DNA of 64,000 bases from Methylocella silvestris (GCF_002891535.1 NZ_PDZR01000011.1:1-64000), one strand, 5' to 3'. Shown: positions 36,036 through 44,976, counted from the first letter of the stretch. Numbers and translations are program-made. The notes: a model not told the origin generated them from the sequence alone.

Positions 36036-37043
36036 ATGCCCGCCTCTTCTTGCCGTTACGACGTCGTCGGTCTTGGCAACGCCATCGTCGACGTCATCGC
36101 CCGCACTGATGATGATTTTCTGCTCGCCCATGATCTGCGCAAGGGCGGCATGACGCTGATCGACGAGGCGCGCGCGAAAGAGCTTTATGAGGCGATGGGA
36201 CAGACCACCATCGTCTCCGGCGGCTCGGCGGCGAACACGATCATCGGGCTCGCGAGTTTTGGCCGTAGCGCCGCCTTCATCGGCAAGGTCAAGGCGGATG
36301 AACTCGGCGGGTTGTTCGCCCATGACATCCGCGCGGCGAAAGTCGGCTTCTCGACGCCGCCGGCGGGCGACGGCGCCGAGAGCGCGCGCTGCCTGATCCT
36401 CGTCACGCCCGACGGCCAGCGCACCATGAACACCTTTCTCGGCGCCTGCCAGGATCTGACCGAAGCCGACGTCGACGAGACGGTCATCAAGGATTCGGCC
36501 GTGACCTATCTCGAAGGCTATCTGTGGGACCCGCCGGCCGCCAAGGACGCCTTTCGCAAGGCCTCGAAAATCGCCCGCGCGGCGGGCCGGCAAACGGCGC
36601 TGAGCCTGTCCGATTCTTTTTGCGTCGATCGCTACCGCGACGAGTTTCTGGACTTCATCCGCTCCGGCGGGGCGCAGATCATCTTCGCCAATGAAAGCGA
36701 ATTGCATTCGCTTTACCAGACTTCCGATTTCGATACGGCGGTGTCGCTGCTGAAGGCCGAAAATATTCTGGGCGTCGTGACGCGCTCGGAACAGGGTTGT
36801 GTTGTAGTGAAAGGCGATGTTGTTGTATCCGCCCCGGCCTCCTCTGTAGAGCAGGTTGTCGACACAACAGGCGCCGGCGATTTGTTCGCCGCGGGATTTC
36901 TGACCGGCTACACGCTCGGGCGCGATTTTAGCGAATGCGCAACACTCGGCGCGCTGGCCGCCGCCGAAATCATCCAGCACATCGGCGCAAGGCCGCAGAC
37001 GGATTTGCGGCAGTTGGCCGAGCAGAACGGGTTCAAGGTGTAA
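36036..37043 (+). CDS. PfkB-family adenosine kinase
   Basis: 335-residue ribokinase-fold kinase of the group annotated as adenosine kinase in alphaproteobacteria. N-terminal motif VVGLGNAIVDVIARTDDDFL, GGSAANT substrate loop (about residue 62) and C-terminal PfkB signature DTTGAGDLFAAGFLTGY with the catalytic Asp. The LILVTPDGQRTMNTFLGAC segment is typical of adenosine-kinase-like members. Lies 57 bases after the permease gene but may have its own promoter. Specificity for adenosine is a family-level call. Confidence 0.88.
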   Translation: MPASSCRYDVVGLGNAIVDVIARTDDDFLLAHDLRKGGMTLIDEARAKELYEAMGQTTIVSGGSAANTIIGLASFGRSAAFIGKVKADELGGLFAHDIRAAKVGFSTPPAGDGAESARCLILVTPDGQRTMNTFLGACQDLTEADVDETVIKDSAVTYLEGYLWDPPAAKDAFRKASKIARAAGRQTALSLSDSFCVDRYRDEFLDFIRSGGAQIIFANESELHSLYQTSDFDTAVSLLKAENILGVVTRSEQGCVVVKGDVVVSAPASSVEQVVDTTGAGDLFAAGFLTGYTLGRDFSECATLGALAAAEIIQHIGARPQTDLRQLAEQNGFKV

Positions 37044-37101
37044 TTTATTCGTCGACGCGCCATCCTTTAGATGCCGCAAACTTGCACCACAGGACCGTCA
37101 G

Positions 37102-37962
37102 GTGACGCATTTCAATGAAGGTAAAGCATGCGACGCCGTGATCCGTCGAATCGAAGCCCGTGAAGGCTGTTCACGTCACTCTCTGAGTTATCCCGAAAAG
37201 GAAAACCACTTCGCTCCTGTTGAATGCACTTGTTTGATAGGAGATCAACATTTTGCCTTAGAGCACACTGGCATCGAGCCATTTGAGAAATCAATTAAGC
37301 TGAAAGTTAAAGAACAAGCGCACTTTCAGCCAATCCGCCATTGCCTTAAGGGACAGTTACCTGCGACTGAGCACTTTGTTTTGCACGTTCCAAACTGCGC
37401 GACGCTGAAACTAAAACAAATAGAATTAGAGCGAGTACAACAACATCTCATAGCTTGGGTTAAAAGCATTGCGAGCACCCTACCGATCGCTCGACTTGAT
37501 GACTACGTAATCGATACCAAATATACGTCGATCCCAGGAGTGCCGTTCGACGTAGCATTACATAGAGTTCAGAAGGGAGGCCCGCTTGGCGAAATTAGTA
37601 CAGTGCATTTTGTCGACCGAAACCTAGAAAACCAAAGAACTGATCGCATACGAAGAGCATATGCTGCAAAAACAAAAAAACTCTCGTACTGGCAAAAATG
37701 CGGTGTTCGAGGTGTTCTTATCTTTGAAGAAAGCGATAGTCAGCTGACCAATTATCAGCGTGTTGCTGATGCAGTGAGACGAGTGGAGGAAGACGCAATC
37801 GACAAACCGGATGAAATTTACCTACTGAGCTCCGCTGTCGAAAATTCTTGGCAACTCTACACGCTTCGATTGGGCAGCAATCTAACAAAAAGATTCAGCG
37901 CCTTAGATAATTCGTCGATTGCAATTGATCCTAGAATCTTACGGGATATCACCGCTGGCTAA
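37102..37962 (+). CDS. AT-rich orphan protein, nuclease-like features
   Basis: 286-residue protein that I do not recognise. Base composition is strikingly lower in G+C than its surroundings (24 of 60 at 37201-37260) and codons end often in A/T, so horizontal acquisition is likely. GTG at 37102 has AGGA 7 bases upstream and is the only start, as there is no internal Met. The N-terminal half has a VECTCLIGDQHFALEHTGIEPF strand pair and the C-terminal half DRIRRAYAAKTKKLSYWQKCGVRGVLIFEESDS, reminiscent of orphan PD-(D/E)XK-type proteins; that is only a resemblance. No partner gene nearby. Confidence 0.65.
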   Translation: MTHFNEGKACDAVIRRIEAREGCSRHSLSYPEKENHFAPVECTCLIGDQHFALEHTGIEPFEKSIKLKVKEQAHFQPIRHCLKGQLPATEHFVLHVPNCATLKLKQIELERVQQHLIAWVKSIASTLPIARLDDYVIDTKYTSIPGVPFDVALHRVQKGGPLGEISTVHFVDRNLENQRTDRIRRAYAAKTKKLSYWQKCGVRGVLIFEESDSQLTNYQRVADAVRRVEEDAIDKPDEIYLLSSAVENSWQLYTLRLGSNLTKRFSALDNSSIAIDPRILRDITAG

Positions 37963-38125
37963 TCAGTAAGAAGAAGTACTCGTAACGCGGATTGAAAGCC
38001 GGTTGCCTCGCAGGCCCATAGCGCCCAATTCGCGCACGGCAAGGCCTGCAACTCCACAATCCCGCTTTGGTCTCTTTCACAGAATTTTGTGACTTTTCAG
38101 CTAGTAAAAGGCACAAGTCACTCTA

Positions 38126-38143
38126 CGCCCCTAATTAGGGGCG
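38126..38143. repeat. 18-base perfect palindrome before hemA 3' end
   Basis: The sequence CGCCCCTAATTAGGGGCG is a perfect inverted repeat, flanked by a further CACT/AGTG pairing. It lies between the AT-rich orphan gene and the convergent end of hemA. It could be a bidirectional terminator or the end of the acquired segment. The rest of 37963-38203 contains nothing else recognised. Confidence 0.5.
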
Positions 38144-38203
38144 CAAGTGTACGGTCGAACACGAGAAAGGGCCCCTGTCGGACGTTGCTCCCGTAATAAG
38201 CCC

Positions 38204-39523
38204 CTACTCCGCCGCCTTCTTGAAGAACTCTGGAAACGTGCACTGCGCTTCGGCGGCGGCGTGGGCCGGCATTTCGCGGCGGAATTCGACGATATTCGGC
38301 TGCTCCACGAAGGGCAGCTTCAGGCTCGCCCAGACGTCGACCAGCGATTCCACCAGATGCGCGATATGGGCGTCGGAATGCAGCGGGCTCGGCGTGATGC
38401 GCAGCCGCTCCGTGCCCTTGGCGACGGTGGGATAATTGATCGGCTGGATATAGATCGCATGCCGGTCGAGCAGCATGTCGGTCGCCGCCTTGCACAGCTC
38501 GGCGTCGCCGACCAGCACCGGCACGATATGCGAGGAATTCGGCATCACCGGCAGGCCGGCGGCCGACAGCGCATGCTTGGTCAGCATCGACTGGCGCTGG
38601 TGGCGCGCGCGCAGTTCGGCGCCCTCGCCCTGTTTCAACAGGCTTACGGCCGTTTTCGCGGCGGTAGCGATCGCCGGCGGCAGCGAGGTCGTGAAGATGA
38701 AGGACGGCGCATAGGAGCGCACCGCGTCGATGATCGAGGCCCCGCCGGTGATATAGCCGCCGAGCGTGCCGAACCCCTTGGCGAGGGTTCCCTCAATGAC
38801 GTCGATGCGGGCCATGACGCCGTCGCGCTCGGCGATGCCGCCGCCGCGTGCGCCATAAAGGCCGACGGCATGGACCTCGTCCATATAGGTCATGGCGTTG
38901 TAGCGCTGCGCCAGATCGGCGATGGCGTTGATCGGCGCGATATCGCCGTTCATCGAATAGAGACTCTCGAACACGATCAGCTTGGCGCGGCGCTCGCCGG
39001 CCTCGGCGAGCAGCTGTTCGAGATGGGCGAGATCATTGTGGCGGAAAATCCTGCGCTCGGCTTTGGAGCGGCGGACGCCCTCGATCATCGAATTATGATT
39101 GAGCTGGTCGGACAGGATGAGGCAGTCGGGCAGAATGTCGCCAATGGTCGAGATCGCGGCGAGATTGGAGATCCAGCCCGAAGTGAAGACGAGGCCGGCT
39201 TCCTTGCCGTGCAGATCGGCGAGTTCGGCCTCAAGTTCGACGATCGGATGATTATTGCCGGAAATATTGCGGGTTCCGCCGGCGCCGACGCCATGCGCCT
39301 GCGCCGCCTCCTGCATGGCCGCGATCACCTTGGGATGACGGCCCATGCACAGATAGTCGTTGGAGCACCAGACGGTGACGTCGACTTCGGGACCGCCTTC
39401 GCCGCGCCGCCACACCGCCCGCGGAAAGGCTTCCGCGTCGCGAGCGAGATCGGCAAAAACGCGATAGCGCTGTTCGCCCTTCAACTTCGAGATGGCGTCG
39501 TCGAAGAAGCGCCGATAATCCAT
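38204..39523 (-). CDS. hemA: 5-aminolevulinate synthase
   Basis: PLP enzyme condensing glycine and succinyl-CoA to 5-aminolevulinate, the C4 route of heme synthesis characteristic of Alphaproteobacteria; cobalamin and bacteriochlorophyll precursors come from the same pool. 439 residues. Glycine/CoA pocket [14 protein letters not shown] and [19 protein letters not shown] lysine in [26 protein letters not shown] aspartate. The C-terminus has about 30 residues beyond the shortest homologues, ending [17 protein letters not shown] 39523 has GGAG 3 bases upstream. Monocistronic. Confidence 0.96.
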   Translation of the reverse strand: MDYRRFFDDAISKLKGEQRYRVFADLARDAEAFPRAVWRRGEGGPEVDVTVWCSNDYLCMGRHPKVIAAMQEAAQAHGVGAGGTRNISGNNHPIVELEAELADLHGKEAGLVFTSGWISNLAAISTIGDILPDCLILSDQLNHNSMIEGVRRSKAERRIFRHNDLAHLEQLLAEAGERRAKLIVFESLYSMNGDIAPINAIADLAQRYNAMTYMDEVHAVGLYGARGGGIAERDGVMARIDVIEGTLAKGFGTLGGYITGGASIIDAVRSYAPSFIFTTSLPPAIATAAKTAVSLLKQGEGAELRARHQRQSMLTKHALSAAGLPVMPNSSHIVPVLVGDAELCKAATDMLLDRHAIYIQPINYPTVAKGTERLRITPSPLHSDAHIAHLVESLVDVWASLKLPFVEQPNIVEFRREMPAHAAAEAQCTFPEFFKKAAE

Positions 39524-39855
39524 AGGCTCCGTTCCCTTCTGATCCGGGCCTTGGGCCTGGATGGGCGGACAAACCTCCGCTCAAGGCTTGGCTGTGACGA
39601 CAGGCGCCGGTTGACGCCTTGTACTCTTTACAAAGAGCTTATCGCAAGCGCCAGATCGTCTCAGCCGATTCGATCAATTCCCGGCGGAATTGCCGAAAAT
39701 GACAGCGACTTTGAGCTTTTCCGTTCGGAAAACGGCAAAGCTTGCCCCTTGGCAATTCGGCTGGAAACGTGCGAATTGATCGGAAGGCTCTTGACGCAAT
39801 GCTTTAGTCAGCTTCAACCCCCGGGTCAATTTCCCTTTTTTCACAGACTGTTGAC
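39524..39855. other. divergent promoter region of hemA and the epimerase
   Basis: About 330 bases without a gene. An inverted repeat CTCTTTACAAAGAG near 39624-39640 is the only obvious operator-like element. No close match to an FNR box was found. Both flanking genes read away from this region, so it must contain two promoters. Confidence 0.4.
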
Positions 39856-40872
39856 ATGCGCATTCTCGTTACCGGCAGCGCCGGCTTTATCGGTTTTCAC
39901 ATGGCCGCGCGTCTTCTCGCCGATGGCCATGAGGTCGTCGGGATCGACGGTTTTACGCCCTACTACGACCCGGAGCTGAAGCGCCGCCGCAATGCGATCT
40001 TGTCGCAAAATCCGCGATTTTCGAGCCACGCGATCCTGCTTGAGGACGCGAGCGCGCTGAAAACTGTCTACGGCGCGGGATTCGACGCCGTCTATCATTT
40101 CGCGGCTCAAGCAGGCGTGCGCTACAGCCTTGAAAACCCGCGCGCCTATGTCGACGCCAATCTCACCGGCGCGTTCAATCTTCTGGAATTGATGCGGGAC
40201 GCGCCGCCCAAGCATGCGCTGATGGCCTCTACCTCTTCGGTCTATGGCGCCAATGCGAAAATTCCCTTCCATGAGACCGACCGCGCCGACCATCCGCTGA
40301 CCTTTTACGCCGCGACGAAGAAGGCCAATGAGGAGATGGCCCATTCCTATGCGCATCTGTTCAAAATTCCGGTCACCATGCTGCGTTTCTTCACGGTTTA
40401 CGGGCCTTGGGGCCGGCCGGACATGGCGCTGTTCAAATTCGTCGACGCGATGTTCGAGGGCCGCCCGATCGACGTTTTCAATCACGGCAAGATGAAACGG
40501 GATTTCACCTTCGTCGGCGATCTCGTCGAGGCGATGGCGCTTCTCATCGACAAGGCTCCGCCCGCGCCCGACAGCCGGACCTCGCCGACGCCCGATTACG
40601 ACAGCCTGTCGCCCGTCGCGCCCTGGCGCATCGTCAATATCGGGACGGAGCGGCCGGTCGGGCTGATGGATTTCATCGAGGCGATCGAAATGGCGACCGG
40701 CCTCAAGGCCGAACGCAATTACCTTGAGATGCAGAAGGGCGACGTGCCGCTGACTTTCGCCAGCACGCGGCTGCTGTTCGAACTGACGGGCTACCGGCCG
40801 GCGACCCCCTTGGCCGAAGGGGTCAAGGCTTTTGTGGCATGGCGGCGCTCCTATCAGGCGGGCGTAAGCTAA
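39856..40872 (+). CDS. NAD-dependent nucleotide-sugar epimerase (UDP-glucuronate 4-epimerase-like)
   Basis: 338-residue extended SDR. NAD loop GSAGFIGFHMAARLL at residues 7-21, the DxFTPYYDPELKRRR segment that marks UDP-glucuronate/galacturonate 4-epimerases, catalytic Ser-Tyr-Lys as STSSVYG, then TFYAATKKANE (YxxxK). Likely makes UDP-galacturonate for lipopolysaccharide or exopolysaccharide. Encoded alone; followed by the broken copper-associated gene. Confidence 0.9.
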   Translation: MRILVTGSAGFIGFHMAARLLADGHEVVGIDGFTPYYDPELKRRRNAILSQNPRFSSHAILLEDASALKTVYGAGFDAVYHFAAQAGVRYSLENPRAYVDANLTGAFNLLELMRDAPPKHALMASTSSVYGANAKIPFHETDRADHPLTFYAATKKANEEMAHSYAHLFKIPVTMLRFFTVYGPWGRPDMALFKFVDAMFEGRPIDVFNHGKMKRDFTFVGDLVEAMALLIDKAPPAPDSRTSPTPDYDSLSPVAPWRIVNIGTERPVGLMDFIEAIEMATGLKAERNYLEMQKGDVPLTFASTRLLFELTGYRPATPLAEGVKAFVAWRRSYQAGVS

Positions 40873-40911
40873 AGGCGGAGCAGCTCGCGTCGATAAGTCG
40901 AGAGAGCATCC

Positions 40912-41155
40912 ATGGAGCGCTTCGACTCGCAGCGGCGGCCTTGTTTGCTGCATTCATCGTTCCGGCGGCGGCCGATGACGCGCCTGACGTCGCCGCCGTC
41001 CGGCATGTGCTGATGGCGAGCTTCGCAAAAAAGGCGGGGCATGGACCGTTGCGCTTTGCGGCGGCGACGCGCTGAAGAACGCTGATTCGCTGCGTCAGTT
41101 CGGTCTGAGCGCCGATGAGGCCAATGCGATGGCCGGGCAGTTTTATTCAATCTGA
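40912..41155 (+). pseudogene. remnant of a copper-uptake-associated periplasmic protein
   Basis: Pieces of one small secreted protein lie in three frames. Frame of 40839: a hydrophobic leader ALRLAAAALFAAFIVPAAADDAP then DVAAVRHVLMASF. Another frame from 41042: WTVALCGGDALKNADSLRQF through LSADEANAMAGQFYSI to a stop at 41153. The only ATG with a ribosome site (40912) is in the third frame. Intact homologues (copper uptake system-associated proteins) have about 45 further residues between the two halves, so an internal deletion plus frameshifts has occurred. Family assignment is from memory of the LCGGDALK signature. Confidence 0.6.
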
Positions 41156-41254
41156 TCGACAAGAATTTGCTCCAAAGGCCGATCATCGGACCAGCCGACA
41201 AGCCGCCGACGCGAAGATTAGCTTGACGCCCGACGGCAAATGCCGCTGGCTTGA

Positions 41255-41456
41255 GCGGCACATGGTTTTCACCAGGGCGCGGCGACGCGCCCGGATGGAT
41301 ATGGGAATGGGGAAGGGCCTTTGGCCCGAAGCCCCGACCGCCCCCGCGACTGTGAGCGGCGAGCTTCCTTTCACAACGTCACTGGACCCTGCCCTTGCAA
41401 GGCGTCGTCTGGGAAGGCGGAAGGTTGCGATGACCCGCGAGTCAGGAGACCGACCC
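41255..41456 (+). promoter_or_regulatory. cobalamin (B12) riboswitch
   Basis: Contains the hallmark segments in order: GAAGCCCCGACCGCCCCCGC with GCGACTGTGAGCGG, then CACTGG, GGGAAGGCGGAAGG and the terminal B12-box GAGTCAGGAGACC (41439-41451). It sits just upstream of the CbiM-like permease, whose ribosome site lies about 45 bases after it. In the usual mode adenosylcobalamin binding lowers expression of the downstream transporter. Exact 5' boundary is approximate. Confidence 0.9.
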
Positions 41457-41508
41457 TGTGCGCATGTTCAAACTCAAGCCGTCGGGTGAGACGGCAAAGG
41501 AGCTTTCG

Positions 41509-42186
41509 ATGCATATTGAACCTGGCCTTGTGGACAGCGGGAAAATCTGGCTGAGCTATGTCACCGCCGCCGGCGCCGGCGGCTATACGCTGAAACTTGC
41601 TTATGAGACGCTGCGCGAACGCGGCCCGGCGTCCCTGCTGTCGCGTAGCGCGGCGACGACCGCGCTGGTCTTTTCTTTCTTCGAGGTTCTGCCGCACTAT
41701 CCTGTGGGCGTGTCCGAAGTGCATCTCATCTTGGGCTCGACCCTGTTCCTGATTTTCGGAGCGGCTCCTGCCGCCATCGGCCTCGCCCTAGGCCTTTTGA
41801 TCCAGGGCCTTTTCTTTGCGCCCTTCGACCTGCCCCAATATGGCATGAACGTGACGACGCTGCTGGTCCCGCTCTTCGCGCTCACGGCTCTCGCACAACG
41901 CGTGATCGCTCCAAACACGCCCTATGTCGATCTGAACTACCGCCAGGCGCTGGCGCTATCGACGACCTATCAGGCGGGAATCGTCAGCTGGGTGGCGTTC
42001 TGGGCGCTCTACGGACAGGGCTTCGCCGCGGGGAACATCGCCGCGATCACCTCGTTCGGCGGCGCTTACATGCTTGTTATCATCGTCGAGCCTCTGGTCG
42101 ATCTCGCCGTTCTCGCCGCAGCCAAAGCGTTCCATCGCTGGAAGGGCAGCGCCCTGCTGGAGCGGCGGCTCTACGAGCCGGCCTGA
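41509..42186 (+). CDS. CbiM-like energy-coupling factor permease (cobalt/nickel)
   Basis: 225-residue membrane protein with about six to seven segments. The start at ATG 41509, preceded by AAAGGAG, gives Met-His at the N-terminus (MHIEPGLVDSGKIWLSYV), and His2 is the metal ligand in the CbiM/NikM family; the open frame from 41458 would bury it. Core segments SEVHLILGSTLFLIFGAAPA and GLLIQGLFF are typical. Cobalamin-riboswitch control points to cobalt. No cbiN/cbiQ/cbiO genes follow, as in many solitary CbiM-like proteins. Confidence 0.86.
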   Translation: MHIEPGLVDSGKIWLSYVTAAGAGGYTLKLAYETLRERGPASLLSRSAATTALVFSFFEVLPHYPVGVSEVHLILGSTLFLIFGAAPAAIGLALGLLIQGLFFAPFDLPQYGMNVTTLLVPLFALTALAQRVIAPNTPYVDLNYRQALALSTTYQAGIVSWVAFWALYGQGFAAGNIAAITSFGGAYMLVIIVEPLVDLAVLAAAKAFHRWKGSALLERRLYEPA

Positions 42187-42218
42187 CCGCACATTTGCGC
42201 GCCGGCAAAAGCGCGCCC

Positions 42219-42243
42219 CCGATCGGACCGAAGATCCGATCGG
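42219..42243. repeat. 9-bp stem-loop after the CbiM gene
   Basis: CCGATCGGA and TCCGATCGG separated by 7 bases form a perfect hairpin 30 bases after the permease stop. No U-tract follows. It may end the transcript. The rest of the 42187-42503 gap has no supported gene. Confidence 0.45.
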
Positions 42244-42503
42244 ACGTCGATTAAGGTTCGGCTCGGGCGGCTGTGCGCCTTTGCCGAACGGATGGACGTG
42301 GCCTGACGAACCCTTGCGCCTCGGCCGGCTCTGATCGCGATCAATGACAGGCCGGCCGAAAAAGCGCTCGCTAACTTTGCCGTCTTGGGTCGTCTGTTGC
42401 GGTGCCCCTCCTGAAACCGACGCGGTTTTTCATGGACCGGCGCGTCCAGCGTCCCGTTCCCGTCGGCGCTGCGCGGCGGCGCGCCATTTCATGGAGCCAG
42501 TCC

Positions 42504-43625
42504 TTGCTGCACATCGACCTTCCGACCCGCGCCGAGATCGCGCAGCTCGCGAGCCATCGCGGCTCGCCCGCAATCTCGCTCTACTTGCGCACGACGCCGC
42601 TGACCCAGGACTCCAAAGCCGAGCGGATCGAGCTCAAGAACCTTCTGAAATCCGCTGTCGCTGAAATGACCGAAGCCGGAATCGACAAGCGGGCGATCTG
42701 GCCGATCGAGGAGCGGGTCGGCGCGTTGATCGACGATGATGATTTCTGGGCCTATCAGGCAAACAGCCTTGCAATCTTCGCGACGCCGCAGCGCATCAGC
42801 ACCTTCCGCCTGGCAAACAGGTTGAGCACCGTCGCGGAAGTCTCCGACCGCTTTTTGCTGATGCCGCTGATCCGCGCGCTGACCTTCCCGCATGACGCCT
42901 ATGTGTTGGCGATCGGCATCGGCGCCGCGCGTCTGGTCGAGGTCTCGGCCGACCTGCCGCCGCATGAGGCGAAGGTTCCGGGCATGCCGCGCGACGCCAG
43001 CGCCGCGATCGGACGGCGCAGCCACGCCGAGCACGCGGGCGACATGCAGAGCGGCGGGGGAACGAGCGAACACGCGCTTTTGACCCGCTATTCGCGCGCC
43101 GTCGACGAAGCGTTGCGGCCGGTGCTCGCCGGCCATGAGCGTCCGCTGATCCTTGCCGCCGCCGAGCCGCTCGCCTCGATCTTCCGCGGCGTCTGCAGCT
43201 ATCCCCATCTCGCCGGAGAGATCATCGCTGGCAGCGCCGGCCATACGTCCGAGCATGAACTCGCGGGCGCTGCGCGCGCCATCCTCGACAAGATCTACGC
43301 CGGTGAAATCGCCGCGCTCGCCGATCTCTATGCGGCGCGCGGCGCACAGGGCCGCGCGACCGGCGACGTCGCCGAGGCTGCCCGCGCCGCGACCTTCGGA
43401 GCCATCGACATGCTGATCGTCGACATGGATGTCGTCCTGCCAGGCACGGTGGATGAGGAGACGGGCGCGGTCGCCTTCGCGCAGGCGGCGGACGGGGTCA
43501 ATTACGGCGTCGTTGACGAGATCGCCCGCCGCGCAATTCAGTCCGGCGCGAAGGTTCTGGCCGGCCGGCGCGCTGACATTCCAGCTGGCGGCGATCTCGC
43601 CGCCATTCTGCGCTATCCGATCTGA
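42504..43625 (+). CDS. bacterial eRF1-like (BaeRF family) protein
   Basis: About 373 residues. The protein resembles BaeRF-type proteins, bacterial relatives of archaeal/eukaryotic release factor 1 that are thought to act on stalled or hibernating ribosomes. Conserved beginning LHIDLPTRAEIAQLASHRGSPAISLYLRTTPLT; middle FRLANRLSTVAEVSDRFLLMPL; later LAGEIIAGSAGHTSEHELAGAARAIL. A TTG at 42504 with GGAG 7 bases upstream places the conserved start at residue 1; ATGs at 42402 or 42432 lack a ribosome site. Function is a family-level inference. Confidence 0.72.
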   Translation: MLHIDLPTRAEIAQLASHRGSPAISLYLRTTPLTQDSKAERIELKNLLKSAVAEMTEAGIDKRAIWPIEERVGALIDDDDFWAYQANSLAIFATPQRISTFRLANRLSTVAEVSDRFLLMPLIRALTFPHDAYVLAIGIGAARLVEVSADLPPHEAKVPGMPRDASAAIGRRSHAEHAGDMQSGGGTSEHALLTRYSRAVDEALRPVLAGHERPLILAAAEPLASIFRGVCSYPHLAGEIIAGSAGHTSEHELAGAARAILDKIYAGEIAALADLYAARGAQGRATGDVAEAARAATFGAIDMLIVDMDVVLPGTVDEETGAVAFAQAADGVNYGVVDEIARRAIQSGAKVLAGRRADIPAGGDLAAILRYPI

Positions 43626-43673
43626 CGACGAGCCGCGCCCGGAGCATGGTCCGGGCGCGGCGCTTGCTCAACG

Positions 43674-44486
43674 CTAAAACGCCTCCTCGATCCATTTGAA
43701 CGGATAATTCGGCTCCTTGTAGCCGTCCGCCTTCTGCCGCTTCGGCAGTTCGATCTTCGTTCGCTCGATGTCCTTGTAGGGAATTTGCGCGAGGAGATGC
43801 TTTATGATGTTGAGCCGGGCCCGCTTCTTGTCATCCGAATGCACAACATACCAGGGCGCCCAGGGCGTGTCCGAGGCCATGAACATGGCGTCGCGGGCGC
43901 GCGAATAATCATACCAGCGGCTGTAGGATTTCAAATCCATATCCGACAGTTTCCAGATTTTCCGGCCGTCCGTGATGCGCGCTTCAAGCCGCCGCGTCTG
44001 TTCTTCCGGGCTCACCTCCAGCCAATATTTCAGGAGGAGAATGCCGGATTCAATGATCGATCTTTCAACGCCGGGGGCCATCGCCAGAAACTGGTCGGCC
44101 TGCTCCTGCGAGCAAAACCCCATCACACGCTCGACGCCGGCGCGATTGTACCAGCTGCGGTCGAAGATCACGACCTCCCCGGCCGCGGGAAAGTGCCGGA
44201 TATAGCGCTGGATATACATCTGCGATTTTTCGCGGTCGGTCGGAGCGGCGAGCGCGACGATTTTGAAGGTTCGCGGACTGACGCGCTCGGTCAACGCCTT
44301 GATCACGCCACCCTTGCCGGCTCCGTCGCGTCCTTCAAAGACAATGCAGATTTTTTTGCCTTCGCGCTTCACCCACTCCTGAAGCTTCACCGTCTCGACG
44401 GCGAGCTTTCTCAGCTCTTCTTCATAGGCCTTGCGCGTCAATTTAGTTGAGTCTTCCTCGTCCTTGGGCGCGTTGCTCTTTGCCAT
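43674..44486 (-). CDS. ppk2: polyphosphate kinase 2
   Basis: 270-residue PPK2 of the single-domain class, which uses polyphosphate to phosphorylate nucleotides (class I: NDP to NTP). P-loop FEGRDGAGKGGVIKAL at about residue 55, DREKSQMYIQRYIRHFPAAGE, Walker B-like IFDRSWYNRAGVERVMGF and the lid WKLSDMDLKSYSRWYDYSRAR are all present. ATG 44486 with GGAGG is preferred to 44543. It follows the unknown 158-residue protein by 13 bases, so the two form an operon. Confidence 0.95.
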   Translation of the reverse strand: MAKSNAPKDEEDSTKLTRKAYEEELRKLAVETVKLQEWVKREGKKICIVFEGRDGAGKGGVIKALTERVSPRTFKIVALAAPTDREKSQMYIQRYIRHFPAAGEVVIFDRSWYNRAGVERVMGFCSQEQADQFLAMAPGVERSIIESGILLLKYWLEVSPEEQTRRLEARITDGRKIWKLSDMDLKSYSRWYDYSRARDAMFMASDTPWAPWYVVHSDDKKRARLNIIKHLLAQIPYKDIERTKIELPKRQKADGYKEPNYPFKWIEEAF

Positions 44487-44499
44487 CTTCGCCTCCGCT

Positions 44500-44976
44500 T
44501 CATTTCCAGGCGAGGAACATTCCGACGTCGCCGGGAAATCCATTCGGCCATTCGACGATCATCGCTTTGAGGTGGTAACCGAGGGGCTCGAATTTTTCCT
44601 TCCAGATCTCATAGACCTGACGCGGCGCGCCGACGAGGGTTTGCGGCCAATCCGGCTCGGTGTTATTGATCGCCCGCCCGCGGTCCGCGCACATCTCCGA
44701 CGGAAAACGCACGATCAGCAGCTCATTCTCGCCGCGCGACGCCGCAAGGCGCACGCGATTCATGAAGGCCGCGGCTCGCTCCTGCGTGAAATCGATCGGC
44801 TGCATCAGCTTGTCGATCAAATCCTTTTTGGCCTGACCTGCGCGCTGCATCGCCGCATAGGATTGCGACGCCTTGGCTGATTCCGTTTCGGCGACATAGG
44901 CCTTAAGGTCGGCGACGGACATGAAAGCCTCGTCTCCGAGCGGATGCGTCGAATGATTGACTGCGGGTTGGTTCAT
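44500..44976 (-). CDS. hypothetical protein upstream of ppk2
   Basis: 158-residue cytoplasmic protein of unrecognised family. It begins with a short polar tail, then DEAFMSVADLKAYVAETESAKASQS, an amphipathic helix with many Ala/Lys (AAMQRAGQAKKDLIDKLM), and a globular half with NELLIVRFPSEMCADRGRAINN and LGYHLKAMIVEWPNGFPGDVGMF. Only 13 bases before ppk2 on the same strand, so it is probably co-expressed and perhaps linked to polyphosphate or nutrient stress; the role is unknown. Confidence 0.75.
   Translation of the reverse strand: MNQPAVNHSTHPLGDEAFMSVADLKAYVAETESAKASQSYAAMQRAGQAKKDLIDKLMQPIDFTQERAAAFMNRVRLAASRGENELLIVRFPSEMCADRGRAINNTEPDWPQTLVGAPRQVYEIWKEKFEPLGYHLKAMIVEWPNGFPGDVGMFLAWK

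Noticed and set aside
38147-39979. 610-codon open frame on the plus strand opposite hemA
   Set aside because: It covers hemA and the start of the epimerase, is arginine/aspartate-rich with no motif, and arises from the G+C-rich third positions of hemA. Similar long antisense frames at 20693-22078, 24630-25763 and 5600-6949 were dropped for the same reason.
40839-41075. 78-residue frame taken as an intact small secreted protein
   Set aside because: It starts inside the epimerase and its C-terminus is out of frame with the conserved LCGGDALK half, so it is treated as part of a pseudogene.
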